In this document: positions 35,003-43,921 of the stretch, one piece after another
How positions within the stretch are numbered: the stretch's first letter is position 1
How the letters are laid out: each line of letters opens with the position of its first letter
DNA from: an uncultured Actinomycetes bacterium
GTDB lineage: Bacteria > Actinomycetota > Actinomycetes > Nanopelagicales > Nanopelagicaceae
Assembly: GCA_903825945.1 (NCBI GenBank)
Contig: CAIKCJ010000015.1
Span: 1-64,000 of the forward strand
Direction: 5' to 3'
Length of the DNA stretch: 64,000 nucleotides
Position numbers and translations under genes: made by a program
The notes under the pieces: model-generated
The model's database searches: none
Told to the model about the DNA's origin: nothing
Seen by the model: only the letters and a program-made list of their open reading frames with translations

Positions 35003-36133
35003 CTAAGGCTGTAATCCGAGGCTGCGACCCGCGAGTGACCGACGGCGAATCAAAATGTTTTCCAACAATTCATCAAATGCTTTTGTCGTGGGGCTTGAAT
35101 CCTCTTGCAGTACGGCGGGAATCCCCTCATCCCCACCGCTACGAAGTCGAATATCGAAGGGGATCTTTGCTATCAGTTCGATCTTCTCTCCGACCAATTC
35201 ACTTAAGCGGGTTGCGGTGAGCTCTCCACCGCCACTGCCGAAAAGCGCAATTGATTCGCCGCAACGAGGGCATTGGCTACCTGACATATTTTCAACCACG
35301 CCAAGCAACGTTTGATTCATCTGGTGAGCCATTCGGCCAGCGCGCTCTGCAACTTCACTCGCCGCAAGTTGTGGAGTTGTCACAACTAGATATTCGCATG
35401 AAGGCACCATCTGGCCGAGTGAAATCGCGATATCTCCTGTTCCAGGTGGAAGATCTAGAAAAAGAATATCTAGCGCCCCCCAATAGGCATCGCACATCAG
35501 TTGATCGAGCACTCTATGAAGCAACGGTCCTCGATAAGCAATGTGGTCGTTAGGATTTGGTTTGAACATCTCCATAGAAACTATTTTGATGCCATATTTT
35601 TCTACGGGCATAAAGAAAGTTTGATCAATCGCGGTGGGCTTCTGCCCCATCACGCCAAGCAGGCGCGAGATTGAATGACCATAAACATCTGCATCCAATA
35701 TTCCAACGTTAAGCCCGCGCGCAGCTGCAGCCACTGCAAGATTGACTGTTACCGAAGACTTGCCTACTCCACCTTTACCGGATGCAACTGCAATGACTCG
35801 CGTGAGCGAATTGCTCTGCGCAAATGGATTGACCTTCTCTACCCCACCACGCAATTGTTTTTTCAGGGCAGAGCGTTCATCATCACTCATCACTGTGAAT
35901 GAGATGCTGGCACTATCGATTTCGGGAAGAGCTAAAAGAGCTTGCTGAATATCTCCTTCGAGTCGATCGCGCATGGGGCAGGTGGCAATCGTGAGTTTGA
36001 TTTCTAGTTGCACAACCCCTGAGTCAATCGAGATAGCGCCAACCATGCCAAGCTCGGTGAGCGGCTTATGCAGCTCTGGATCTTGCACTCCTGCAAGGGC
36101 ACCACGAATAAGCTCTATCGAATCTTTGCTCAT
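35003..36133 (-). CDS. mrp: Mrp/ApbC-type iron-sulfur carrier ATPase
   Basis: 376 residues from ATG 36133 (a TTG two codons up is less likely). An N-terminal MIP18-like domain (1-80) is followed by a deviant Walker A GKGGVGKS (119-126) and a CPRC pair in MSGSQCPRCGES. It would bind and transfer Fe-S clusters. It lies 9 nt from the htrA stop, and the mrp-htrA-O-methyltransferase order is common in actinobacteria. Confidence 0.92.
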   Translation of the reverse strand: MSKDSIELIRGALAGVQDPELHKPLTELGMVGAISIDSGVVQLEIKLTIATCPMRDRLEGDIQQALLALPEIDSASISFTVMSDDERSALKKQLRGGVEKVNPFAQSNSLTRVIAVASGKGGVGKSSVTVNLAVAAAARGLNVGILDADVYGHSISRLLGVMGQKPTAIDQTFFMPVEKYGIKIVSMEMFKPNPNDHIAYRGPLLHRVLDQLMCDAYWGALDILFLDLPPGTGDIAISLGQMVPSCEYLVVTTPQLAASEVAERAGRMAHQMNQTLLGVVENMSGSQCPRCGESIALFGSGGGELTATRLSELVGEKIELIAKIPFDIRLRSGGDEGIPAVLQEDSSPTTKAFDELLENILIRRRSLAGRSLGLQP

Positions 36134-36142
36134 GAGCAAAGA

Positions 36143-37327
36143 TTAGTGAGACGCGGCAATAAGCGTAACTTTGACGCTCTTAGTAGTCGATCCACGTTGG
36201 AAGGTGATCGTCACTGTATCGCCCACGCTATGTGATCGGATTGCGACAACAAGATCATCTGAGGTAGTGATTGGCTGGCCATCAAATGCCGTAATGACAT
36301 CGCCCGGCTTAAGTCCTGCCTTCGCAGCTGGACCTCCTGCGCGAATCGCACTCGCACTCCTTGCAATTTCGGCTCCAGCTCCTTGGTAACTTGGGTCAAG
36401 TGAGAGACCAAGAATTGGGTACGTTGAGTGGCCAGTCTTGATGAGTTGCTCGGCAGTTCGCTTTGCTTGATTGATAGGAATAGCAAACCCAAGACCAATT
36501 GAGCCTGGCTGCGAACTTAATCCTGATGCACCCAAGGATGCGATAGCTGAGTTAACGCCAATGACCGCGCCAGCAGCGTCAACGAGAGGTCCGCCGGAGT
36601 TTCCTGGATTGATCGCTGCATCTGTCTGCAAGGCATCGATATAAGAGCTCTCGCCAACTTGATTCTCTGAATTCGTTGTAACCGGACGATTCTTCGCAGA
36701 GATAATTCCTGACGTCACTGTTCCGGCTAGGCCAAGTGGTGATCCAATTGCAATGACTGAATCCCCCACTTGTACGTTATCGCTATTGCCAAGAGTGAGC
36801 GCAGGTGCTCCCGTGACAGGAATTTTCAGAACAGCTAAATCATAGGAAGTATCTCGACCAACTACGCTGGCTGTGTATTGGTGATTGTTAGCCAACTTCA
36901 CGGTAATGGTTCCGTTGCTTAATACCGCTGATTCAATAACATGGTTGTTGGTCAGAATATAGCCACTGCTTTCAATGAAAAATCCTGTACCGGTATCTTC
37001 TCCATCACTCGATGTTGAATCAACTTCGACCACCGATGGAGAAACTCGAGCAGCAAGTCCTGCTATTGAATTTGGGGCACGTTCAATACTTTGGGAGACC
37101 GAAACCAAACCAGTGTCGCCACCAAGACTTACGCGAGTGAGGACTGCGCCAACACACCCAGCTAATAGCGCCATGACTAGTGCCACATACCAAGGGACTC
37201 CACCGCGACGTGAGTGAACTACGGGAGTTGGAAGCGGCTGACTATCTGAAATCCACCAGGCAGTTGTAGATGGGGTTTCTGTTGGCGCCAAATTACTTGA
37301 AGTGTTGGTTGGTTCCTGCGTACTCAT
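36143..37327 (-). CDS. htrA: HtrA/DegP-type membrane-anchored serine protease
   Basis: 394 residues. A proline-rich cytosolic N-terminus (1-40) precedes one membrane helix (about 46-64), then a trypsin-like domain with H129 (TNNHV), D163 (SYDLAV) and S244 (NPGNSGGP), and one PDZ domain (about 290-385, GLKPGDVITAFDG). It acts outside the membrane on misfolded or envelope proteins. The sigE-rseA genes that often accompany htrA are absent here. A 61-nt gap to the upstream methyltransferase may hold the promoter. Confidence 0.93.
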   Translation of the reverse strand: MSTQEPTNTSSNLAPTETPSTTAWWISDSQPLPTPVVHSRRGGVPWYVALVMALLAGCVGAVLTRVSLGGDTGLVSVSQSIERAPNSIAGLAARVSPSVVEVDSTSSDGEDTGTGFFIESSGYILTNNHVIESAVLSNGTITVKLANNHQYTASVVGRDTSYDLAVLKIPVTGAPALTLGNSDNVQVGDSVIAIGSPLGLAGTVTSGIISAKNRPVTTNSENQVGESSYIDALQTDAAINPGNSGGPLVDAAGAVIGVNSAIASLGASGLSSQPGSIGLGFAIPINQAKRTAEQLIKTGHSTYPILGLSLDPSYQGAGAEIARSASAIRAGGPAAKAGLKPGDVITAFDGQPITTSDDLVVAIRSHSVGDTVTITFQRGSTTKSVKVTLIAASH

Positions 37328-37388
37328 AACTCGAATCCTAATCCAGAGCCGCCAGAGGCGAGCGGTGAAATCGCAAGACTCAGGATTT

Positions 37389-38018
37389 TTACAGTTTTGT
37401 TGCGAGAAGGACGCCGCCGCCCATCGGTATTACCGTGGAATTCCAACGAGAATCTTCTTTCACCGCCCGTATTCCATCCCTGCGGGAGACGCTCTCAAAA
37501 TCGCGCTGAGTAGGATCTGCCACTTTTCCACCACTCAGGGCCTGATCAATAAAGAGAATTCCGCCAGTACGAAGCAGGCGATAAGCCTCATGAATCAGAT
37601 CCATCAAATCGGCAGCTGGGCGAATAACAATCACATCATAATTATTGTCAGCTAGCTTGCCGACTACTTCTAAAACAGTTCCGGTAATGAGACGGAAACG
37701 TTGAGCTGAGATTCCCGACTCCTCAAAAACTTTTCTAGCGGTAGCTGCGTGTTCGCGTTCAACATCTATAGAAGTAAGGACTGCATCCTTGCTTGCTCCC
37801 GCAAAGATCCATAGGCCACTGACTCCAGAGCCTGTTCCAATTTCAACAATTGATTTAGCCGCTAGAGAAGAAACGACAAACTGCAAGAGTCCACCGACGC
37901 CGGGGGTTGGATCTTGAATTCCGAGCTCCGCAGCATGCGACCGAGCCTGTTGCATAAAAATATCTTCGCGCACAAATGATTCTGCGAATGCTCCCATGTC
38001 ACCACGATTACCAATCAT
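37389..38018 (-). CDS. Class I SAM-dependent O-methyltransferase
   Basis: 209 residues from ATG 38018, which overlaps the pepA stop in ATGA. The SAM-binding glycine-rich strand is SIVEIGTGSGVSGLW, with the acidic residue in VLTSIDVE two strands later. It resembles the catechol/caffeoyl-CoA O-methyltransferase family, including Rv1220c as I recall. The usual catalytic Asp position reads VIVIRPAADLMD (ordinarily FIDADK-like), so the metal site may differ. Substrate unknown. Confidence 0.85.
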   Translation of the reverse strand: MIGNRGDMGAFAESFVREDIFMQQARSHAAELGIQDPTPGVGGLLQFVVSSLAAKSIVEIGTGSGVSGLWIFAGASKDAVLTSIDVEREHAATARKVFEESGISAQRFRLITGTVLEVVGKLADNNYDVIVIRPAADLMDLIHEAYRLLRTGGILFIDQALSGGKVADPTQRDFESVSRRDGIRAVKEDSRWNSTVIPMGGGVLLATKL

Positions 38019-39535
38019 GCAAAACTCGCTAACCATTCAATCAAAAGTCGAGCTCCAAATGCCGTTCCGCCTTTGATGTACTCCCCACTATCAACATCAG
38101 AGCGACCTGGACCAGCGATATCTAGGTGGACCCAACGACGGTCTCCTACGAATTGCTCAAGGAATAGTGCAGCAGTGACAGACCCCGCTGAAAACTTCAC
38201 CTTATCTGCGGTATGAACAAGGTCGGCGACATCGCTTTCTAGCGCTGGCGCATAATCATCTACGAGTGGCATCTGCCAGACTCGCTCGCTGGTTCGCTCC
38301 CCTACTTCGGAAAGTATTTGAGCAAGCTTTGCATCACGCGTGTACATCGCTGCATATTGCTTACCGAGCCCCAGGCTCGCCGCACCCGTGAGTGTTGCAA
38401 CATCGATGAGATAGTCCGGATTTAACTCTAAATCTGCATATGCCAAGCCGTCAGCGAGAACGAGACGACCTTCGGCATCGGTGTTTATCACTTCGACAGT
38501 TGTACCACCGTATTGAGTAATAACATCCGACGGCCGCTGAGCGGTGCCTGACACCATGTTTTCCGCACACATCATGAGCGCTGTCACTCGAACCTTTGGT
38601 TTGATCTTCGTCATTGCACATGTGGCAGCCAAAATTGCAGCCGAACCAGCCATATCCGACTTCATTGCGACCATGGAGTCGTATGGTCGCTTCAACGAAA
38701 TTCCACCAGTATCGAAAGTAATGCCTTTGCCGACAAGCACTACATGTGGCAAGTTCTTAGAACCGGTTGGCGCATATCGCACTTCAATCATTCGAGGACC
38801 TGGCACTGGAGCCGAGTTTCCTACTGCTCGTAATCCTCCAAATTGCGCGAGCTGACGTCCGCTTTTCACAGAGACTGTGAGGGCCGAAGAGTTAGCGGCT
38901 TTCACCAGCGCTTTAGCTTGTTGCGCCATCCACTCGGGATTTTTAATGTTTGATGGCGTATGAATGAGGTCGCGAGCGTCCCAAATTGCATCGCTCAAGA
39001 CTTGAGCCTTTGCTACTTCGTGAGAGAGCGCACCGCTTACGGTGAAGATATTGTCTACTCGCTTCTGCTTAGCCCCAGCAGATTTTATTTCGAATCCATA
39101 GTGAGAAATTGAAAGTGCAGCTACAAAAGCGATTGCACCCTCGCGCAGTGCCGGGCTCACTCCATCTGAAAAAGTCGTGACGAGTGTTGTGAAACCGTTT
39201 CCTTTTACCTTGCGACCAAGGGATGCACCAGCTTTGCGCAACTCTTCGCGACCAGACTTGCCTACGCCAACGAGATAGAGACGTGAGACTTTTCCAAGAC
39301 CATCAATCGGGAGTTCGAGGATCTCACCGCTCTTGGCGGCATAGTCCGGCCAACTCTTCGCAATCGCTTGTGCGTCTAGATTCAGGCGCGTAATTACAGC
39401 TTGAGAGAATGTATTGGAATCGAAATGAAGTCCGTCTTCGTGTTTTTGGACTGCAATAGCGAGCGCATCAAACTTCTCGATATCTTGCGTCTTTAGTGCG
39501 GCTTGTAAGGCAAATTGTGGTTGTGGCAGGCGCAT
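38015..39535 (-). CDS. pepA: Leucyl aminopeptidase (M17)
   Basis: 506 residues from ATG 39535; an in-frame TTG five codons up is less likely. An N-terminal macro-like domain precedes the catalytic domain with VGKGITFDTGG (lysine about 270) and the signature NTDAEGR (351-357), supplying two-zinc ligands and the catalytic Lys/Arg. A cytosolic hexameric peptidase that removes N-terminal residues. Translation is coupled to the methyltransferase gene downstream by ATGA. Confidence 0.95.
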   Translation of the reverse strand: MRLPQPQFALQAALKTQDIEKFDALAIAVQKHEDGLHFDSNTFSQAVITRLNLDAQAIAKSWPDYAAKSGEILELPIDGLGKVSRLYLVGVGKSGREELRKAGASLGRKVKGNGFTTLVTTFSDGVSPALREGAIAFVAALSISHYGFEIKSAGAKQKRVDNIFTVSGALSHEVAKAQVLSDAIWDARDLIHTPSNIKNPEWMAQQAKALVKAANSSALTVSVKSGRQLAQFGGLRAVGNSAPVPGPRMIEVRYAPTGSKNLPHVVLVGKGITFDTGGISLKRPYDSMVAMKSDMAGSAAILAATCAMTKIKPKVRVTALMMCAENMVSGTAQRPSDVITQYGGTTVEVINTDAEGRLVLADGLAYADLELNPDYLIDVATLTGAASLGLGKQYAAMYTRDAKLAQILSEVGERTSERVWQMPLVDDYAPALESDVADLVHTADKVKFSAGSVTAALFLEQFVGDRRWVHLDIAGPGRSDVDSGEYIKGGTAFGARLLIEWLASFA

Positions 39536-39559
39536 AACCGTCTCGATCAACCGTGTCGA

Positions 39560-39739
39560 TTATTTTTTAACGAGAGCTACAGCAGCTTGAAGCGCGTTAC
39601 CCAAATTCGTGGCTTCTTCAACATTGAGTTCTACTACTAGACGTCCGCCACCTTCGAGAGGAATGCGCATGACAAGACTGCGGGCTTCCTTAGTGACTTC
39701 CATTGGGCCATCGCCAGTGCGTGGTTTCATGGCTGCCAT
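39560..39739 (-). CDS. DUF3117 protein
   Basis: 59 residues, read by hand. MAAMKPRTGDGPMEVTKEAR at the start and MRIPLEGGGRLVVELN in the middle match the highly conserved actinobacterial DUF3117 family. The family is known structurally but not functionally. It lies 24 nt upstream of pepA and is probably co-transcribed with it. Confidence 0.95.
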   Translation of the reverse strand: MAAMKPRTGDGPMEVTKEARSLVMRIPLEGGGRLVVELNVEEATNLGNALQAAVALVKK

Positions 39740-39843
39740 TGTGAAACTCCCTTACTAACAGTCGCGTGAAGTCTTACAACCCTCTCGGGCTACCCGCATA
39801 ACCCCCGCGGGGCCTTGGGAACTATAGGGAGAAGTATCTCGCA

Positions 39844-40047
39844 TCACCCTTGCGGTGGGAAATCGAGCATGGAGATTAAGCGTGATTTACCCCCCAGAAT
39901 GACCGCATGAACCGACTTTGCCGGCACACCCAGGGCTTGGGCAATCTCCTCTGGTGACATGCCCTTGAGCAAGTGGAGGGTCAAAATGAAACGCTCCTCT
40001 TCTGGCAGGCTGGCAATCACTTGCGCGATAGTTGGCACCTGCTTCAC
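39844..40047 (-). CDS. Small sigma-region-4-like helix-turn-helix protein
   Basis: 67 residues. LPEEERFILTLHLLKGMSPE and EEIAQALGVPAKSVHAVILG form the conserved sigma-70 region 4 / LuxR-type helix-turn-helix, but nothing resembling region 2 is present, so it cannot be a complete sigma factor. It could be a DNA-binding regulator or an RNA-polymerase accessory protein. It stands 104 nt upstream of DUF3117; the gap contains a CCCCGCGGGG palindrome. Confidence 0.75.
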   Translation of the reverse strand: MKQVPTIAQVIASLPEEERFILTLHLLKGMSPEEIAQALGVPAKSVHAVILGGKSRLISMLDFPPQG

Positions 40048-40102
40048 CCCGCAAGGCTACTGGTCGTTCCTGAGGAATCTCTCAAAACTCCTCGCCTAAA
40101 AA

Positions 40103-40636
40103 CTAGGCGATGCATGCGGTGAGAGCGCGCTCGATCTCCGTCGTCCATACAGCTTGTTCCCGCTGGCCGGGCTTCATAAATTCAAGAGCTGCCAAGTGGT
40201 CAAGCGCGCTTTGGAGGGGTTTGTAAACCTCGAATGGGTCTAACACGACCACGGGCTTGGAGTGGAAATTCAAATAGCGCCCAACCCAAATTTCAAAGAG
40301 CTCCTCGAGAGTTCCCAGACTTCCAGGAAGAGCGATGAAGGCATCTGAAAGCTCTTCAATTTTTGCTTTGCGGCTGCGCATATCAGGTGTTACAAACATT
40401 TCGGTCGCCTTTTCGTCGCCGAATTCCATGCTGAGCAGACTCTCCGGAATAACTCCCCATGTCTTGGCCCCGCCATCTCGAGCCCCGCGAGCAACCGCTC
40501 CCATCATCGAGACCCTGCCACCGCCCCAGACCAACTCACAACCTCGAGCAGCAATTGCTTGCCCAAGATCGTAGGCAAGATCAATGTACTTTTGGTCAAT
40601 AGTCGGAGATGAAGAGCAATAAACGCTGATTCGCAT
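40103..40636 (-). CDS. LOG-family nucleoside 5'-monophosphate phosphoribohydrolase
   Basis: 177 residues from ATG 40636, matching MRISVYCSSS at family N-termini. Contains LVWGGGRVSMMGAVA and the catalytic MRSRKAKI; the hallmark PGGxGTxxE reads PGSLGTLEE (104-112), with Ser for the second Gly. LOG proteins release free bases from nucleoside monophosphates (cytokinins in plants). Divergent from dapD, an arrangement common in actinobacteria. Confidence 0.88.
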   Translation of the reverse strand: MRISVYCSSSPTIDQKYIDLAYDLGQAIAARGCELVWGGGRVSMMGAVARGARDGGAKTWGVIPESLLSMEFGDEKATEMFVTPDMRSRKAKIEELSDAFIALPGSLGTLEELFEIWVGRYLNFHSKPVVVLDPFEVYKPLQSALDHLAALEFMKPGQREQAVWTTEIERALTACIA

Positions 40637-40682
40637 GAGGTAATTCTCGCACGTCCCCTTCGAGTTCAGATACCGTACCGCC

Positions 40683-41594
40683 ATGAGAAAAGCATGGGGT
40701 TATGGCGTATCTACAGTTGCTAGCAATGGTGATCTACTTGATGTTTGGTACACAGATCTTGCTCTTGAACCACTAGCAAACAAATCCGATCTCACCGCAC
40801 TTCTCGCGCCGGATCACGATCGCGGAGTAACACGAGCTATCGTTGATATCGAGATCGATCTCGATGCAGCACCTACGAGTGCTGCCGATGCTTACCTGCG
40901 TCTGCACCTACTCTCCCATCGACTTGTGAAGCCACATGGCCAAAACCTCGACGGAGTATTTGGACTACTCACCAATGTCGCTTGGACATCTGTCGGACCA
41001 TGCTCGCTCGTGGATTTTGAAAAAACTCGCCTTCGCCTGCGCGCGAAGTATGGGCAGATCACCGTATACGGCGTCGATAAATTCCCTCGTATGGTTGATT
41101 ACGTAATTCCTGAAGGTGTTCGCATCGCCGATGCCGATCGAGTCCGACTTGGCGCACACCTCGCAGCAGGCACAACGATCATGCATGAAGGTTTTGTGAA
41201 CTTCAACGCTGGGACCCTTGGCAGCTCAATGGTCGAAGGTCGAATCAGTGCCGGTGTTGTTATTGGAGCGGGCAGCGATGTTGGTGGCGGCGCCTCCATC
41301 ATGGGCACTCTCAGCGGCGGCGGTAAGCAGGTCATCTCTGTTGGCGAGCGATGCTTGCTCGGAGCTAACTCAGGACTTGGAATTAGCTTGGGCAACGATT
41401 GCATCATTGAATCTGGCACCTACATCACTGGCGGTTCAAAAATAACGCTCCCGGATGGCGCAGTTGTAAAAGCACTTGAGCTATCTGGTGCCAGCAATTT
41501 GATCTTCCGTCGCAACTCTCAACAAGGCAACCTTGAGGTTGTTCCAAAAGTGGGCGGCTGGGAAGGCCTTAACTCAATTCTTCACGCTAATTAA
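40683..41594 (+). CDS. dapD: Tetrahydrodipicolinate N-succinyltransferase
   Basis: 303 residues. Actinobacterial-type DapD: an N-terminal alpha/beta domain (1-150) is followed by a left-handed beta-helix of hexapeptide repeats (VRLGAHLAAGTTIMHEGFVN and onward) and a C-terminal strand segment. It succinylates tetrahydrodipicolinate; its product is the precursor for the DapC step encoded at 26958-28043. The start lies 46 nt from the divergent LOG start. Confidence 0.95.
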   Translation: MRKAWGYGVSTVASNGDLLDVWYTDLALEPLANKSDLTALLAPDHDRGVTRAIVDIEIDLDAAPTSAADAYLRLHLLSHRLVKPHGQNLDGVFGLLTNVAWTSVGPCSLVDFEKTRLRLRAKYGQITVYGVDKFPRMVDYVIPEGVRIADADRVRLGAHLAAGTTIMHEGFVNFNAGTLGSSMVEGRISAGVVIGAGSDVGGGASIMGTLSGGGKQVISVGERCLLGANSGLGISLGNDCIIESGTYITGGSKITLPDGAVVKALELSGASNLIFRRNSQQGNLEVVPKVGGWEGLNSILHAN

Positions 41595-41627
41595 TTCAGC
41601 CCGACTTGTAACGCGTTGTCTCTCAGT

Positions 41628-42890
41628 TTAATAACCCGGCGGCGCGATCTGGAACCATGATGATGGGATCTTCAATTTAGTTTTGAAGTCACCGATCTGT
41701 AATTGTGAAGTAGCACCCGTGCTCGAAGTCGCTGTAACACTAAGTGCTGCGCCTGCAGGTGTTAGGGAATCAATTTTCATAGAGACTACATCGGGCAAGT
41801 TAAATGCCGTTGCCACATCTTTCTCCACTAAGACTCGTTGCCAGTGTGAGTAATAAGGATTTAAGAAAATATCTAGCGACCAAGGGTCTGGCACATTCGT
41901 GAGATATGCAAGCGCAGTTCCCCACACATCAACGCTACGTTGGGTTGTGCCGCCATCGGAAGAGAAGAAATAGACGGAGATCGGTTTACCCAAATACTCG
42001 ATCGCATAACCATTGTTTGGATCAGCCGCTGTCGCATCAACTGCAGCTTTCCAGAGTTGCCCGACACCCTGTTCGGATTCTTTGGCGTAACCAATATAAC
42101 TCTGATCATACATAGTGCTGTAAATATTGCAGTCACACTCTCTGCGAACTACCGCCATTTTTCCAAGGGCATATGTTCGCGAAGCGATAGCTTGAGCTTG
42201 TAGCGCAGCCGGCAAATAACTTGATGGCATCTCACTGATTCCGTACAAGTACTCATTATGCAAGCTCATGGTGTCAGTGATTTCAATTTTGCCGGCGACA
42301 TATCGCAGCTGCACGAATCCATATTTGAGCTGCATGCTGCCAGTCGAAGCGCTCATATTCATCACTTGTAGCAGTGGATTTGCCTGCGGTGAATTCCAAG
42401 AAATATTCCACAATGTTGAGGGGGCTTGCGCGGCAGAAATTGTGGTGCCTGGGCAAGTAGTTGACTCAGTTATTGCCTTTCCATAAACCGAGAATTTCAT
42501 TGTGCAATTTGCTGAAGTCGTCAGTGGTGTTGGGTTTGCAAGCGCAGCAGGGGTCCCGAGTGAACTCAGCGCGTACGTAGCCCCCAAAACTGGCTTTACG
42601 AGTGTGAAGGTTGCATAGGTGGCTTGGTGCGCGACATTTACTCGGATAGGTAGATTGTCATTGACTGGAAGTACTTGGGTCCCAGGAAACCAGTAAGTCA
42701 AAATATCCGAAGCGCTCTTGCCTTCCATCGCTTGACCTTGGGCACCTATCTGACTCATGCCAACTCCATGACCAAATCCAGAACCAGTCAAAACAAAGTG
42801 TGCTGGTATTGGGTTGGCTTGTGCTGGGTTGGCTGCAAACCCGAGGATCAGCAAAGTTGTAGTTGCAATCGCACTTAATACTTTGAGCAT
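41628..42890 (-). CDS. Secreted SpoIID/LytB-domain protein
   Basis: 420 residues. Signal peptide at 1-25 (LLILGFAANPAQANP). GSGFGHGVGMSQIGAQG (37-53) and YGISEMPSSYLPAALQAQAI are the SpoIID landmarks, the latter carrying the catalytic Glu of the lytic transglycosylase. In sporulators SpoIID degrades peptidoglycan; actinobacterial homologues likely remodel the cell wall. The C-terminal ~100 residues look like an additional beta domain. Its ATG overlaps the GT2 stop by one base (TAATG). Confidence 0.88.
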   Translation of the reverse strand: MLKVLSAIATTTLLILGFAANPAQANPIPAHFVLTGSGFGHGVGMSQIGAQGQAMEGKSASDILTYWFPGTQVLPVNDNLPIRVNVAHQATYATFTLVKPVLGATYALSSLGTPAALANPTPLTTSANCTMKFSVYGKAITESTTCPGTTISAAQAPSTLWNISWNSPQANPLLQVMNMSASTGSMQLKYGFVQLRYVAGKIEITDTMSLHNEYLYGISEMPSSYLPAALQAQAIASRTYALGKMAVVRRECDCNIYSTMYDQSYIGYAKESEQGVGQLWKAAVDATAADPNNGYAIEYLGKPISVYFFSSDGGTTQRSVDVWGTALAYLTNVPDPWSLDIFLNPYYSHWQRVLVEKDVATAFNLPDVVSMKIDSLTPAGAALSVTATSSTGATSQLQIGDFKTKLKIPSSWFQIAPPGY

Positions 42891-43882
42891 TACTTCACCA
42901 AATTTTTAGGTGACGTCAGAAAACCAAAACCCCAGGAAAAATGCATTGTTGCCAGAACTGCAGGCAAAATTATTTTCTCAGACCAACTCTTGCCAATAGC
43001 AAGTGAGCCCAGAAGATTTCCTAACAAATATAGGCCGAAGGGAATATAGAAAATACTGGAAATGCTCAGGCCAAGGATGATCGAAAGAACAGAAACCGCG
43101 ACCGTTAATGGTGGTGCTAAGTATCGATAGTTAGCAGTCCCCTTGTGGCTGCGGATAACCGCATGTCGCCAGCGACCGTATTCGAAATATTGTTTTGCAA
43201 GCGCTTTGAGATTAGGACGTGGTCGATAGGTGACTACTAACGATGGATCAAACCAGATGACTCCGCCCGCTTGGCGCAAGCGATAATTGAGTTCCCAATC
43301 TTGCGCACGAGTGAAACGTTCGTCGTAACCGCCAGCGGCCTGCAGCGCATCACGCTTAAAAACACCTAAGTAGACAGTGTCAGCTGGTCCAGCCTTCCCA
43401 CCAATGTGAAACCTAGCCCCACCCACACCGAGCGGTGAGCGCATCGCAGTTGCAACCGCGTTTTCAAATCTGTTTTTACCAACAGCCGCCATGATGCCGC
43501 CGACGTTGACCGCGCCAGTGTTAAGCATGGTCGCAACCGCGTCTGCAATATAGGTATCAGAGATTTCGGCGTGGCCATCGATTCGGCAGATAATGTCGTA
43601 TTTCCCTTGAGCGATTGCGCGATTGAGTCCGGCGGCGGTTCGACCCGTTGGGTTATCGACCAAAACTACCCGTGAATCATTGCGGGCTAGCTGGGCAGCA
43701 ATCTCGTTTGTTCGATCCCTGGAGGGTCCCAGGGCCAGAATCACTTCGAGCTCACCATTGTATTTTTGAGCCAAAATTGCAAAGACGGCATCGGCCAGAA
43801 AGGGCTCCTCGTTCAATATTGGGAGGACAACGCTGACCCCTGGCGAGAATTCACTTTTCTTTTGCGTTGCGCTGGTCTCCAC
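42890..43882 (-). CDS. Glycosyltransferase family 2 membrane protein
   Basis: 330 residues if started at GTG 43882; an ATG at 43972 would run into the divergent UDP-glucose dehydrogenase and its extra residues lack homology. GT-A domain: VSVVLPILNEEPFLADAV, the metal site ICRIDGHAEIS and AQDWELNYRLRQ, followed by two or three C-terminal membrane helices. Similar to succinoglycan-type (ExoA-like) transferases. It lies opposite ugd, which would make UDP-glucuronate, so an acidic surface polysaccharide is possible. Confidence 0.85.
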   Translation of the reverse strand: METSATQKKSEFSPGVSVVLPILNEEPFLADAVFAILAQKYNGELEVILALGPSRDRTNEIAAQLARNDSRVVLVDNPTGRTAAGLNRAIAQGKYDIICRIDGHAEISDTYIADAVATMLNTGAVNVGGIMAAVGKNRFENAVATAMRSPLGVGGARFHIGGKAGPADTVYLGVFKRDALQAAGGYDERFTRAQDWELNYRLRQAGGVIWFDPSLVVTYRPRPNLKALAKQYFEYGRWRHAVIRSHKGTANYRYLAPPLTVAVSVLSIILGLSISSIFYIPFGLYLLGNLLGSLAIGKSWSEKIILPAVLATMHFSWGFGFLTSPKNLVK

Positions 43883-43921
43883 ACGGCCACCGTACCGCTT
43901 ACCACCGCTACTATCTGCGCA

